From Phymatolithon calcareum (lineage: Eukaryota; Rhodophyta; Florideophyceae; Hapalidiales), in assembly GCA_977006965.1 (NCBI GenBank), contig OZ345356.1, positions 1,860,001 through 1,924,000 of the forward strand: a stretch of DNA of 64,000 nt, written 5' to 3'. This document shows positions 42,289 to 52,391 of the stretch, in pieces (positions within the stretch are counted from its first letter, which is position 1; each line of letters begins with the position of its first letter). Below the pieces are notes generated by a model. The model ran no database searches. It was not told the DNA's origin and saw only the letters and a list, made by a program, of their open reading frames with translations. The position numbers and the translations under genes are program-made.

Positions 42289-43835
42289 ATGGCCGACGAA
42301 ACGACGAAGCTCCGTCTGAAGGATGTTGTTGACCTCCTAATGCAGTTTCTTCTTCAACAAACACGTATTATACGCTCACGGCAAGGCATTTATCGTGCAG
42401 TTACCTTTCTCGTATTTCTCTGACCCCTGAAAGAGCAGTGTTTGAATGGACGTGAAATTTTCTTTCAAAAGAGGAGAGGTTTCAGTAGCCTATACCTGCA
42501 TCTCAAAACGTGCATCGTTAGCGGAAAAGAAGAGAATCTACTTGATATATGTCGAGACACCGTAAAGGAAAAGCGCCATCCATCGCAATTGTGCCTACTA
42601 CACTTAAGTTCAAGCTTACGGAAAGAGAAAATGCAATGTACGCTTACATTCGGTTGGTGGCGCTGAAAAAAAGTTTCTATGTCTTGTGCGGCAGGTGCAG
42701 AGTTTCAATATTTCTACAATTATTCGTCCACTATCGGTATTCGCTCATTCAAGGATAACGTTCTCACGTTAGTCGAAATCGTGGAAACTATCACAAAAGC
42801 CGAAATGCAGAACACTCGAGGTGCGATTATGCACGATGGCTTGAAGCACAATGGAACTCATTTCGTCGGGGTGTATGCTCATGCGTCAAATCAAAGCTGT
42901 AGAGAACAGAAACACCTTACAGGGAGATAATCTCGCGATGACTCTCTTGGAAGCGAGCCAAATGGCGGGCATTGATGACGATATATATGCTGACCCCAAT
43001 ATTGGCTGTCTTGTTGATTGAATAGGCTGGAACGTGCCGAAGGAATCATTGCTGTTATTATCATACCCAGCGCATCCGGTTGCTTGCCGATGTCGCCAGG
43101 TTGGCGGTGTACCGTTTACAAATTCGCCGACGAAGGCAGATCTCCAATAGAGTTATATTTTTTTAATTTTCCCCTCGTTTAGTTAGTCTTACAGTGAGCT
43201 GGGTGCTGCTCGCAAGAGCTCCGGCAAAACCTAGCGCTAGTTTATATAGTATCCTACTTCGACCTTCGGCAAGAAGGAGGGCAGCTCACGGTCCGCACCA
43301 AAGAGCCCCCCCAACAAAAAGAAAAACAAACAAAAACATCTCACTCTCTCTTTTTCTCTCTTTTTATCCCCACAATATATAAGGATCTTTACCAGATTTC
43401 TGCGAGTGAAACTGAAGAATAGGAAACCTCTCAATTCTCAGCAGAAGTACATGTTCGTTTCTTCGAGGATGTTTTCAGCTTCTTTGGCACCAACGTGTAT
43501 GAGTGGGCATTGTGTCAGATTTCCACCAATTGCTCAGTCAATAAGCGCGTTGCCGATGAAAATCAAGCATGTGGACAGCAATAGCCACAAACTGCACGTC
43601 GAGGTTAATGAAATGGCGAAAGAAGACGCAAGTTTGAACAAAGTACTAAGCACAATGCACAATACGATGCGTGACGAGAAACAAAATCTCAAAAGTCGTT
43701 AAGTATTGCGTAAAATTACTAATTTAAGCCCCGTCCTTGACAATGCCACACGATGGTCAAAGAAGTACGCCATGCTTTCTCTGTTCAATCGATCAAGAGA
43801 AGAGCTGGTCACGGCGGCAAATTCTGAGGATACAG
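42289..43835 (+). pseudogene. hAT-family transposase pseudogene
   Basis: Starts MADETTKLRLKDVVDLLMQF at ATG 42289 and shifts frame many times. Recognisable order: TLKFKLTERENAMYAYIRLV, EFQYFYNYSSTIGIRSF, GAIMHDGLKHNGTHFVGVYA (the hAT G-x-I-M-D-G-W-T-x-x-x-T-H block), then after a break FFGTNVYEWALCQI, TNCSVNKRVADE (hAT D-N-C-S-x-N block), SHKLHVEVNEMAKED, LRKITNLSPVLDNATRWSKK, YAMLSLFNRSREEL. The last blocks are the usual hAT 'T-R-W-x-S-x-x-x-M-L' region. Between about 42960 and 43436 an unrelated stretch with TATA-like sites (TTTATATAG 43237, AATATATAAGG 43375) interrupts it, possibly an inserted LTR-like piece. No intact ORF. Confidence 0.75.
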
Positions 43836-43847
43836 AGCTTTACTGTG

Positions 43848-44100
43848 GCGTTCAACGCCACTATCATGCTCTCCATTTCCTAAAAAAACTAGCTCCCTTC
43901 AAATTACCATTACAGCTTTCATTTACAGCAAGCCTTTACAGATAGCATTACAGTCATTACAGTGCTGTAGGTTTCCATGCGTACTTACACCATGAAGGAT
44001 CACGAAGGGCAAACCCTAGAACGGCTGCTTACAGCTTACATTTGCTTTACAATGCTTACACTTTGTATGTGTTTAGATTGTAAGCATTACAGTTGAAAGG
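43848..44100. repeat. TTACAG-rich block, copy 1
   Basis: Contains GTGGCGTTCAACGCCACTA, then at least seven TTACAG or TTACA(A/C) motifs (ATTACAGTCATTACAGTGC and others). About 80% similar to 45123-45335. Starts directly after the last hAT-like codons, so it may be the subterminal repeat region of that element. Confidence 0.75.
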
Positions 44101-45122
44101 GCAAAGAATGTCCCGACGTCGCCAATTTATCAATATATGCTCGGTACTTGTTTCATTCACCAGAATTCACCAATAAATCTGGAGTGATCAAAATCAGTAG
44201 CGAGAGATGGAAGCATTGAACGACGACGAAACAATTGCTTGCGAGCAACTGAGAAGAACGACGGATGGCATAATCACGATATCGATGGAGGAGTTGCCGA
44301 TATCTGAACGAATTGCTTTTTAGAAGCGGAATAATGCAGCAGAAAGAAACGAATACAGTATTTTCTATTTTATTCTTGGATCAGTGGCTCAAGTAGAAGG
44401 CTTTGGTTTCACTCGAAGAACGTATTAAGCGATAGTCGCAGCCGAATGAGCCCTATGATCTTTGAGAATATTCTCTTCCTCAAATTAATAAGGTATATTG
44501 GAATAAACACGACGTCAAGTCCCCGAGGGCGAGAAGTTACCGACCGTACCTCAATTGTAATTTCCATTGCATTCGAGAAATGCTTTTCTAATTGCTCCGC
44601 TGGAAACAATAACGAAAAATTGAATTAGGACAAACCCTGGCCTTTGAAATTATACCAGTTGATGTTCAAATCAATATACACGCGTAGTCTGCCACAGGCA
44701 CATGCAATTGTTGTATGCAACGCGCCAGGAGCACTACCATGCAGTAATCGCTATCTATTTACAAAAACCCAGTCCTCGTTTAGCTCATAGATGAGCGCTG
44801 AGGTGACGAATATTCAAGATCACAACTTCATTACAGAATTTGGAGGTCTACAATCCAGATAGATCCTTCCCCGTTAAAGGGAAATGTCAAGAATAAGTAT
44901 CACGGATCAGTTATTAAAGAAAATAATGTACTCAATCCAAAAAACATCTAGAAAATTAAGAACTGAGAAAAAGAACGAATTAAGAAAAGAAAACTGGATT
45001 AAGAGAACTTTGAAAAGAAAAATCGGAGAAATAATCAATGAGAAAACATTACGATGCAGTACGAAAGTTGGAAAGTGCCGACTGCCTCAACTTGGAAAAC
45101 GTGGTACCTTCTCAATAAATAG
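44101..45122. other. Mixed debris: small decayed ORF and LINE C-like 3' end
   Basis: 44207-44428 is a plus-strand 73-codon frame (MEALNDDETIACEQLRRTTD...) with one internal TAG at 44321; the half after it (NEYSIFYFILGSVAQVEGFG) looks coding too; family unknown. 44884-45115 is A-rich and ends AAAGTGCCGACTGCCTCAAC with CTTCTCAATAAATAGAG, the family C 3' end. Confidence 0.45.
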
Positions 45123-45335
45123 AGTTCTGTGGCGTCCAACGCTACTATCATGCTCTCCATTTCCTAAACTAGCTCCCTTCCAGAATGAATTTACAGCAAG
45201 CCCTTACAGATAGCATTACAGTCATTACAGTACCGTAGGTTTCGATGCGTACTTACACGATGAAGGATAACCAAAGGCAAACTTTAGAATCACTGCTTGC
45301 AGCTGCTTACACTGGAAGCATTACAGTACGGCGCC
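45123..45335. repeat. TTACAG-rich block, copy 2
   Basis: GTGGCGTCCAACGCTACTA, CATTACAGTCATTACAGTAC and GATGCGTACTTACACGATG match copy 1 (43848-44100) in order, with a 30-bp deletion. Confidence 0.75.
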
Positions 45336-45538
45336 TGCGGCGGGCTAGGGAAGCCGTTTCGAGGCTTCCAGATTCTTCCATTTATTCATTTCTCATACTA
45401 CCAAGTCATTCTTTGATTCAATTCTTTTCTATAAAAGTTGCCGCTTCGCGGCTCCCTCGGTTTTTGCAAGGGAACAACCCGACCACAGCCAGTGTGCCAA
45501 CTTGTGCGTTTCAAACCCGACAGCTTTATTTTGATTAC

Positions 45539-45690
45539 ACTTCTGTGATGAATAAGGCTGATATTCAATTCGGGTGCCTCTTTGGAGAATAGCAGTATTA
45601 CGTGCGTTCTTTGCTAGAAGAGCGTTGATTGAACTGGAGACGCTGTAACGCATTTTAAAGACATGGAAGATGAATCATGAAATTGAACAC
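45539..45690 (+). mobile_element. LINE family A2 fragment, degenerate
   Basis: GGCTGATATTCAATTCGGGT, CCTCTTTGGAGAATAGCAGT, GATTGAACTGGAGACGC and CATGAAATTGAACACGG follow the A2 coding sequence (LIFNRAPLWRKS...) with gaps and stops. Confidence 0.6.
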
Positions 45691-46334
45691 GGCGTAGAAG
45701 CTCTATGAGCGCCGAGGTTCTTATCGACGGTAATGTTCTAAATGGCAATAATGTGGCCTGGGTCCTGTATCCTCTATGTCGTGCCGAACCCGACCTGACT
45801 GAGCGCTGCATGCCAATGAAGGGCTCATACTCCCAAATAATATGAAATTTCTAGAGAACATGAATTTAGGCAATATTCATGAATGTTTAGAAAATGATTT
45901 GTATTTATAATACGAATTTTACAATTTCTTAACCTTTATGATACTAGTGCGCGATGACTTGGAGGGCTAAATACAAGCACCGAAAGGACCATTTAGTGCC
46001 CCGGTGAAGCCTATATAACGCGCGCGCTCACCAGAAAGTAAAGCCTGAGAAACAAGCATCTGATTGACCTCACCTCGCCAGCAACCAACTGTGACTCTGA
46101 CTGCGTCCTGAGTAGTCTCACCTCACCCAGCTATCCACGAGCCTTCCAGAGCTGTTCCTAGTTGCGTGAGAGTGAGTGAAGATAACATCCTTGACCCACT
46201 GTGGTACTCCTCGCGACCCAGTCAGAGCTGTAGTTAAACCATCCTACTCAACTCCTCCTCCGCGCAAAACTCTGGACTTTAAGCACAAAAGCTGCGGCAG
46301 TGTTGCTCTGGTGTGGTGTATATGGTGTTTTTTT
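45691..46334. other. No gene recognised; TATA-like site at 46011
   Basis: CCTATATAACGCGCGCG at 46009-46025 followed by a CA/CT-rich, ATG-poor 150 bases looks like a promoter and leader (or an LTR), but no ORF follows: the ORF from 46176 runs straight into an antisense LINE E piece. Confidence 0.35.
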
Positions 46335-46585
46335 CATTTTTCAACGTCAGTGGCGGCTTCCAGAATCTTTCGTCTTTGGTACTGCTTAATTTTTGTGCTG
46401 ACCAAGGTTTCGCGGCGGAGAAGCCCCGGTTGTAGTTGGTCAAAACCTGAATCTCCTTGTATTCTTGCTCTGGTACTCGTTTTTACGCTAGATTCTCTAC
46501 GTGTCTCATGAGCCATCGCTCGAACGATCGTGCTAGGATGTCACTTCTGTCCTTTGGCATTACAATACGACACATTGCAATATCG
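46335..46585 (-). mobile_element. LINE family E internal coding fragment
   Basis: Minus strand: M-C-R-I-V-M-P-K-D-R-S-D-I-L-A-R and WLMRHVENLA match MCPIVKPKDRRDILARLFVR and LMRHAENLES of the E ORF; downstream Q-Y-Q-R-R-K-I-L-E-A-A-T-D-V. Both ends truncated. Confidence 0.75.
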
Positions 46586-46815
46586 TCATGGAGGGAAAGT
46601 AGAAGAAAGGTATTTTTTTACAAAGAATTCATGTAACAGACGTGACACAAGAATACGGGGTGGTGAAAATTTTCATCAGCAGCGATCCCGGTAGCGCCGA
46701 GGCCTAGATAGTGGATATGGTACAGACTCGAACAGTATAGCTGACGTTCAAATTGCGTGCGTTTTTGGCCAGCTTGGGTGCAGTGTTTAGCTTTTCGCTT
46801 CCTTCAAATCGAAGG

Positions 46816-47125
46816 ACCCGGGACGTCGGTAAACTCGCCCATCGCGCTCCGGCGCACGCAAGACTGGGGACGTCAGTAACCCCCCCGCGCGGATCGGCGG
46901 GCAGGCCGAGCGAGAGTAATTCCTGAAGATCGGCGCGGCACGCGTACCCGGGACGTCGGTAAACTCGCCCATCGCGCTCCGGCGAACGCAAGACTGGGGA
47001 CGTCAGTAACCCCCCGCGCGGATCGGCGGGCAGGCCGAGGGAGAGTAATTCCTGAAGAGCGGCGCGGCATCGGACCCGGGACGTCGGTAAACTTGCTTCG
47101 GCGCGGGAAACGACCTCGGACGTCA
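46816..47125. repeat. GC-rich 129-bp tandem repeat with GACGTC motifs
   Basis: ACCCGGGACGTCGGTAAAC begins at 46816, 46946 and 47074 (periods 130 and 128). Each unit also has GGGGACGTCAGTAACC about 50 bp later and a CGGATCGGCGGGCAGGCCGA block. The third unit is partial and ends with GGACGTCATAAAA near 47117. Much richer in G+C than its surroundings. Open reading frames on the minus strand run through it only because the units lack stops. Confidence 0.85.
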
Positions 47126-47154
47126 TAAAATTTTCCTTTCCGCACGTTCACACG

Positions 47155-47387
47155 ATACGATGTCTGCGTGGTCATGGAAGTGAAATGATTTTCCCCCTCG
47201 AGATCTCTCCGTTGAGATCAGCGGTAGGTTTTCTAATTTTGCTGACTATAGCCGTTTTTATGCGAAATGGAGCCTCTGGGCTCCGAGTTGAGTCCTCGTG
47301 GCTCATCAAAAGTGTTGCCCAAGCGTCTGCAGATGCGTTGGTAACACTATAATAAAAACCTCCACTTCTTCTTCTTCTTCCTTCACA
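47155..47387 (+). mobile_element. LINE family E 3' end, divergent
   Basis: CCCCTCGAGATCTC, GTTGCCCAAGCGTCTGCAG, ATGCGTTGGTAACACTATAA, then TTCTTCTTCTTCTTCC. Confidence 0.75.
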
Positions 47388-47407
47388 TCGGATCATGGCC
47401 GCGAGCG

Positions 47408-47725
47408 GAGTGCTTTTGTTTGTTTGTTTGTTTATTGCAGGTTATTCGAATTACACAAAGTGTACATTATTCAACATCTAGGGGTCCTCTAAATGCTCCT
47501 GATATGGATCCATTCCTGGTACTCGCGTATCTGCTTCGCGCTAGTACTGCTGCACACCACTCCACGGCGACATCCGTGTGCCCTTTGCGGAACGTTAATT
47601 CAATTCTTGCTTGTGACAGGACTCGAACCGGCGACCTCAACATTCCTGCCTGTATCATACCGAAATATGCGCACAGGTGCGCGGAGGCAGTTTTACCACT
47701 ATACCACAGGTGGACGAGTGCTTTT
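47408..47725 (-). mobile_element. tRNA-derived SINE, 298 bp, with 10-bp TSD
   Basis: Body 47418-47715 is flanked by GAGTGCTTTT at 47408-47417 and 47716-47725. On the minus strand it opens with a tRNA-like head: A box TGGTATAGTGG (47706-47696) and B box GGTTCGAGTCC (47629-47619), 77 nt apart. The acceptor stem does not pair, so it is not a working tRNA gene. It ends CCTGCAATAAAC then repeated CAAA, adjacent to the left TSD. The tail resembles the GCAATAAA + AAAG tail of the RNH LINE family, the likely source of its reverse transcriptase. Confidence 0.85.
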
Positions 47726-48240
47726 CACTCCCCTTCACGATGGTTATCATAATATGATAACCAAATTATTGTTTTGCACCTAAATCGCCGTTTCTCTTGC
47801 GTACTCAGCGAGAAAGCGCTCGCCTCTAAGATGAAGTTGACAATCGATTGATCGGAAGGTTCTGAAGCCTTTGCCACTATTTTCTATTCTATGGAGTAAA
47901 TAGCGGATTTGATAATTATTCGAGCCCCGTAATATGAAGGCTCGGCATGGATTCTTAATTAAACCAAATGAAATTTTACCTTTTTTTAGGAAAATACAAT
48001 CGAAGAGCAGGTTTTATAACGGACACATATACACCACTAATTTTTTGTTAAAACATGACGAGGGTATTAGGCGGGAATCTGTAGCCCACCCAATTATAGC
48101 GCTTTCGAATGTTCTCCAAATGGATTGTCACCACCAATTTTCAGACGCAGAGCTTAGTCCAGCATTGCGCACCTCCAGGTGGAAATAGGCTTTTTGAGCA
48201 ACGGAGAGCGAAATTGAGCACTTTCCTTCCAGACTAGACT
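47726..48240. other. Upstream region of the transporter gene
   Basis: AT-rich, no ORF that I would keep (47934-48188 is doubtful). No clear TATA box near 48241. Confidence 0.4.
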
Positions 48241-49527
48241 ATGGGACCAGCCGAGACGGGCCGCCAGAGCAATGACCTCCTTGCCCTCCGTGCATGGTAT
48301 CTTCTCTTCTTCTCAGGGCAGTACGCCCAAAATTTTCTCCCCCTTGTCTTTGCGCAAACAATGTCATTCTCGCCGGCAGAAATTGGTGCATTGGCCGGTT
48401 TCCGTAGGATTGCAAACATGATCTTCGCCCCAGCTTTCACACTTCTCTGTGACTATACACACGCCCATCGTCGTCTCCTGACGCTCTCACTTACCATGTA
48501 CTATTTCCTCTGCGTAATCCTTTCTGCACAACGAGGGCTTCTGGCTGTGGCAATCACACTTGGATTGCGTGAGATGGTCTCGGCGGGGGCAGATGCAACC
48601 GTGAATGCTGCGGCCGTTGCCACACTAGCCGAGCGCGAGACAGATACGACATTTGGGTCTTTGCGATTGTACGGTTCCATTGGATGGGGCGCCATGTCAT
48701 TCGTCGGATCTGTTCTTCTCGATGGGTTCTTTCATTCAGATATGCGGTTTATTCTTTGCTCACAGGCTGTGCTTGGCCTTGGAGTTATTTTCCTAGTCAC
48801 TCGGGCCCTCAATCTTTCCTCGGAATTGTTCATCGCGGACGCAGAACGACGTCGCATTGCTGCCGAAGAAGCAGTCGCAGCGCGCATCGAGGACGGATTG
48901 ACCAGAGCCGGGAACTTGGCATGGTGTGCAAAAGTGGTCATGTTTGCCGCGAACGTGCTCATGGTCGGCGTTGTTGCCGGCATATTGCAAACATCTCTAT
49001 TCCTTTATTGTACTTCCCTTGCAGTGCCAAATTTCGTAATGGGATTGTCTATCTTACTGAACTGCTCTGTCGAAGCCGTCTGCTTTTGGTTCCATGGATC
49101 TATCTGCACAGTACTTGGGGGAACAGAAATCGCTTTTCGGCTCTCTATTGTCATCAATGCTGCGCAGCTTGTTGCATTAGCCAACATACATAGAGCGGCT
49201 AACCCCAGTACAGCATACCTCGCCTGCATGACATTTGGAGGTCTTTCGTTTGCTCTTTTTTGGGCCAGTGCGGTTCAGATCTGCGCCACATTGGCGCCCC
49301 CTGGGAATGAGACTTCTGCACAGGGTGCCCTGTCAGCGTTGAATTGGGGATTTGGGGCAGCACTAGGGTGTCTTGCGGCTGGAGCAGGAATGCAGTCAAT
49401 CGGAACGCCGGCAATGTACCTCTTGGTTAGCGGTTTATTGCTTTCAGTTCTAACAGTCCCGCTTGCTCTGTGTGGAGGTTTGACAATGTTGAAAGAAAGA
49501 GTGGGTTACGAAGAAATACTACACTAA
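48241..49527 (+). CDS. MFS_1_like 12-TM transporter (copy 2)
   Basis: 428 aa from ATG 48241, which fixes the N-terminus as MGPAETGRQSNDLLALRAWY. About 12 TM segments. Shared blocks with copy 1: FAQTMSFSPAEIGALAGFRR, FGSLRLYGSIGWGAMSFVGS, VLMVGVVAGILQTSLF, LAPPGNETSAQGALSALNWG, GFGAALG. The central loop is ADAERRRIAAEEAVAARIED. Roughly half of the residues match copy 1, so the duplication is old. Predicted integral membrane symporter/uniporter; substrate unknown. Single exon, no neighbour with a related role. Confidence 0.9.
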   Translation: MGPAETGRQSNDLLALRAWYLLFFSGQYAQNFLPLVFAQTMSFSPAEIGALAGFRRIANMIFAPAFTLLCDYTHAHRRLLTLSLTMYYFLCVILSAQRGLLAVAITLGLREMVSAGADATVNAAAVATLAERETDTTFGSLRLYGSIGWGAMSFVGSVLLDGFFHSDMRFILCSQAVLGLGVIFLVTRALNLSSELFIADAERRRIAAEEAVAARIEDGLTRAGNLAWCAKVVMFAANVLMVGVVAGILQTSLFLYCTSLAVPNFVMGLSILLNCSVEAVCFWFHGSICTVLGGTEIAFRLSIVINAAQLVALANIHRAANPSTAYLACMTFGGLSFALFWASAVQICATLAPPGNETSAQGALSALNWGFGAALGCLAAGAGMQSIGTPAMYLLVSGLLLSVLTVPLALCGGLTMLKERVGYEEILH

Positions 49528-49692
49528 AATCTTGTAACCTCACAGAGATGGTGATGTAACACTGTGCGTGGAAATAATTCCAGCGATGCGCAAAGCGAAC
49601 AAAGAAACAGTAAATACTTCTTCCGAAACTTATAAATCAGCACTGCGTCTTCGATGATGAATACATCCAACTGCATGATAAAGAAGACAAAA

Positions 49693-50130
49693 GGTAGATT
49701 TTTATTTAGAAGTTACAAACGCATCTGCTGACGCTTGGGGCAACTTTCCTAGCTCCAAGAGGTTTTGGCTGCATTCTTTCTACGGAAGAGTCATGTTCCA
49801 GGCTGTGGACAAGTAAGGACTGCCCGCAGCTTGAAATCACAACGTGTCACAGGACAGTGGAGTAACTTTCCCCCTCGAGGTCCCGACGGAGATCAGAGGT
49901 GGGTTTTTGAAGTCCACTGAATCGTGTTACACCAACTAGAAAAGAAAATGCCTCCATAGACAGAATCTAGCCAAAACCTCTTGGCCCTAGGAAAGTTGCC
50001 CCAAGCATTAGCAGATGCGTTTGTAACTTTTAAATAAAAATCTACCTTTCTTCTTCTTCTTCTAAGGAAGAGTTTTTTGTTGGCGTAATACGATTCAGTG
50101 TACTACAAGAACCCACCTCTGGTCTCCAAC
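49693..50130 (-). mobile_element. LINE family E 3' end, split by a younger E copy
   Basis: Reverse E 3' UTR in 49693-49791 (AGGTAGATTTTTATTTAGAA, GCATCTGCTGACGCTTGGGG, CTACGGAAGAGT), resuming at 50062 (CTAAGGAAGAGTTTTTTGTT, CCCACCTCTGGTCTCC). Between them sits the plus-strand copy 49792-50061. Confidence 0.85.
49780..50073 (+). mobile_element. LINE family E 270-bp 3' copy nested in an E copy
   Basis: 49792-50061 with TSD CTACGGAAGAGT / CTAAGGAAGAGT (49780-49791, 50062-50073; 11 of 12). Starts CATGTTCCAGGCTGTGG, carries the entire UTR and ends with repeated TTC. Confidence 0.9.
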
Positions 50131-50276
50131 CGCATGATAAAGGACACATGAACCTTTCTCCGGTATGTTAGAACCATGCATTTACTCTTCTGAGTTTCTG
50201 GTTCACCCTTGCCTTACTATACGGTAGCAAGCATGTGAAATTTTGCAGTACGGCAAACCATTGGATCCTCGCTGTT

Positions 50277-50583
50277 CTTTCTTTCTTTATTGCGAAAAAG
50301 ATCGCTCACAGGGAGGGTGAGCGCCAGAAGTTGATCTGTAACAGCTTCTCATTGTTAAGAAATTTTAGTATCTCTAGGGGTCTCTCACGGCATAGCTCCT
50401 CTACGGTTTTTGTGCCAACTCGACCAATAAATTTACGTCTGGAGACAGAACGTCCACTACAACGTAAAATCAGTTGTTCTGTAGTTTCTCTGTGGCCAGA
50501 ATTGCAGGCCTTGCACACTAGATCGTACGAAATTGTGTCCCTGTTGCATACGTGCCTAAAGACGGCCACCATAGGGGTTCACT
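50277..50583 (-). pseudogene. RNH LINE C-terminal Cys region and 3' end
   Basis: Minus strand: H-Q-L-I-G-E then VAVFRHVCNRDTISYDLVCK, ACNSGHRETTEQLILRCSGR to stop 50306. The C-x2-C...H...C pattern with R-R-K-F after it is the terminal Cys/His region of RNase H-bearing LINEs. 3' end CGCAATAAAGAAAGAAAG at 50277. It is continuous with 52392-52660 once the LINE A2 between is removed. Confidence 0.8.
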
Positions 50584-52391
50584 CCCCAATCAGTTTGTGG
50601 ACCCAGACGGCGTAGCTGAGGAGATGCTACACGCAAACAAGGAAGTCGGTTTCGAATTGATTCTGGTTCTGTGGGAGACATGCGGGCGACTGAGGTGCCT
50701 CCCACGACAATGGCGGCAAGCAACACTTATTCCCCTATACAAGAAAGGTCCAGCACACATTGCGGCAAACTACAAGCCTATCTCTCTACTGAGTCAGGTC
50801 AGGAAGATAATCGATTCCGCCCTAGACTCATATATAAGGGATCACTACCGGTTTAACAGAGCACAACTGGGTTTTCGTAGAGACAAGAGCACATATTTGG
50901 CCATACTTCGCGCAAAGAATACTATGCAAAATGGTCACCCGTTCGTCGCTGTACTTGACTTGTCAGCAGCGTATGATAGCGTCCCGAGGGATATCCTCCT
51001 CGAGAGACTGAAGAAAAAGTTGCCGGTGCACATAACAAAGATGGTATCTTACCTGATGAAACCGTCGTGGGTCACGTCGGCAGGAGATGAAACGAAAAAG
51101 TGGTGCATTATCGACCGAAGTGTTCCGCAGGGCTCCCCGCTTAGTCCGTGCCTATATAACATATTCATGGATACGTTCGCGGAAGCTGCCGCCCAAGTAA
51201 CAAGAACAGTGTTTGACCAAACAGCGCAGCTATTTGCGGATGACGTTCTTCTTCAGGCAAAGAATGCAAAAGGATTGCAAAAACTATTGGACATAGCTAC
51301 GAAGTGGGCAGCTGAGAACTCCATGAAATGGAACACGAAGCCAGGAAAGAGCGAGGTCCTTAAGTACAAAGGACTCCCAAAGAAGAAATTCTTCCTTGCA
51401 GGAAAAGTGCTGCACCAAGCCTGGAGACTGTCCTACCTCGGGATCAGTATGAACAACAACGGAGTCACCAACGATACAGCACTCAAGAGTTCGGAATGCG
51501 ATGGGATGCATACACAAACTCCGCCAAATTGGCTTGAACGTCAGAGGACTCCAACTAACCACGTGGATCAGGATTTTCAAGTCGTTGATTCTCCCCAAAT
51601 GGGAGTATGCCATTCACCTGACCCCGATCACGAAACGACTACTATCGGCAATTGAAGGAGCAGAAGGTCTTTTCTACAGATACGTTTTCGGAAAATATGC
51701 CGAGTACCGAAGGGAGAGGATGCGAGTGCTCTTCCGTCTCGCAAGCCCACAGATGAGGAGAATGCACCAGGCTGAAAGGTTTTCCTTAAGCTTTGTAAGA
51801 CGGAGGAAGTTCCTGGAGCTTTCAGAAGAATACCAGGGAAAAGAAGAAGATCTGGAAGACGTATCAAAGGACATTGGGTATCTCGGGGAAGAGGAACACC
51901 TTAAAGAAGCTCTGAAACAAGCGGAAGAAGGTATGGTATCAAAAAAGCGACGCCTACAAGCAACAGTCAAAGTCTTGTCGTTGGAAGAAGAGGGTCGGAC
52001 AGTTAAAATCCCGATCGGCGTACCGGACGACCTACCAGGAGTGTTATATATAAGGGACAGAACTGCGAGGTTGAGATGCCTGAGAGTCATTTTCAACAGA
52101 GTTCCTTTGTGGAGAAAATCCATTATTGCGAAATATTTTGGGACTGGTGCTGTGGTGGAGCTTACCATGTTGCAGCGCATACTGCAGTCTATGAAGATGG
52201 ACCAAGAAACGGAATATGAATGCAAAAGACTTACTCGGGCCCTCCCAGGGAGAGAAATTCGAATTAAGGAGATATTAGAAGGAGCGTAGAGAGATGAGTA
52301 TCGAAAACAGCGAGAAGCTGCCCTGTTACTCAAATTGAGGCTTTGGGAGCTTTTAAAATAAATCAACATATATCCCCCCAATCAGTTGGTG
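50584..52391 (+). mobile_element. LINE family A2, 1.78 kb, inserted in RNH LINE
   Basis: 50600-52375 with TSD CCCCAATCAGTTTGTG / CCCCAATCAGTTGGTG (50584-50599, 52376-52391; 15 of 16). 3' UTR CCCTGTTACTCAAATTGAGG, TTTTAAAATAAATCAACATA-TATCC. Confidence 0.93.
50600..52289 (+). pseudogene. LINE A2 reverse transcriptase and C-terminal region, one frameshift
   Basis: First frame to 51500: VDPDGVAEEMLHANKEVGFE, RPISLL equivalent (YKPISLLSQVRKIID), LGFRRDKSTYLAIL, VLDLSAAYDSVPRD, RSVPQGSPLSPCLYNIFMD, LFADDVLLQAK, YLGISMNNNGVTND. A single shift near 51485-51500 leads into 51501-52289: LILPKWEYAIHLTPITKRLL, a coiled, Glu/Lys-rich stretch (51800-52000), then RCLRVIFNRVPLWRKSI, YECKRLTRALPGREIRIKEI. 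Apart from the shift and the 5' truncation it is undamaged, the best family A sequence here. Confidence 0.9.

Noticed and set aside
42960-43436. Solo LTR inside the hAT relic
   Set aside because: TATA-like sites are present, but I could not find matching TG/CA ends or a TSD, so it is mentioned only as an interruption.
45691-46334. Promoter-bearing LTR or gene start at 46011
   Set aside because: A good TATA-like box, but no ORF, no ends and no TSD to support either reading.
46704-47175. 140-aa minus-strand repeat protein
   Set aside because: It exists only because the 129-bp GC-rich units lack stops; several frames are open at once.
47619-47715. A tRNA gene with an intron
   Set aside because: A and B boxes are good, but the acceptor stem does not pair, the T stem has a mismatch and the anticodon loop would contain about 30 extra bases. 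TSD and tail show a SINE instead.
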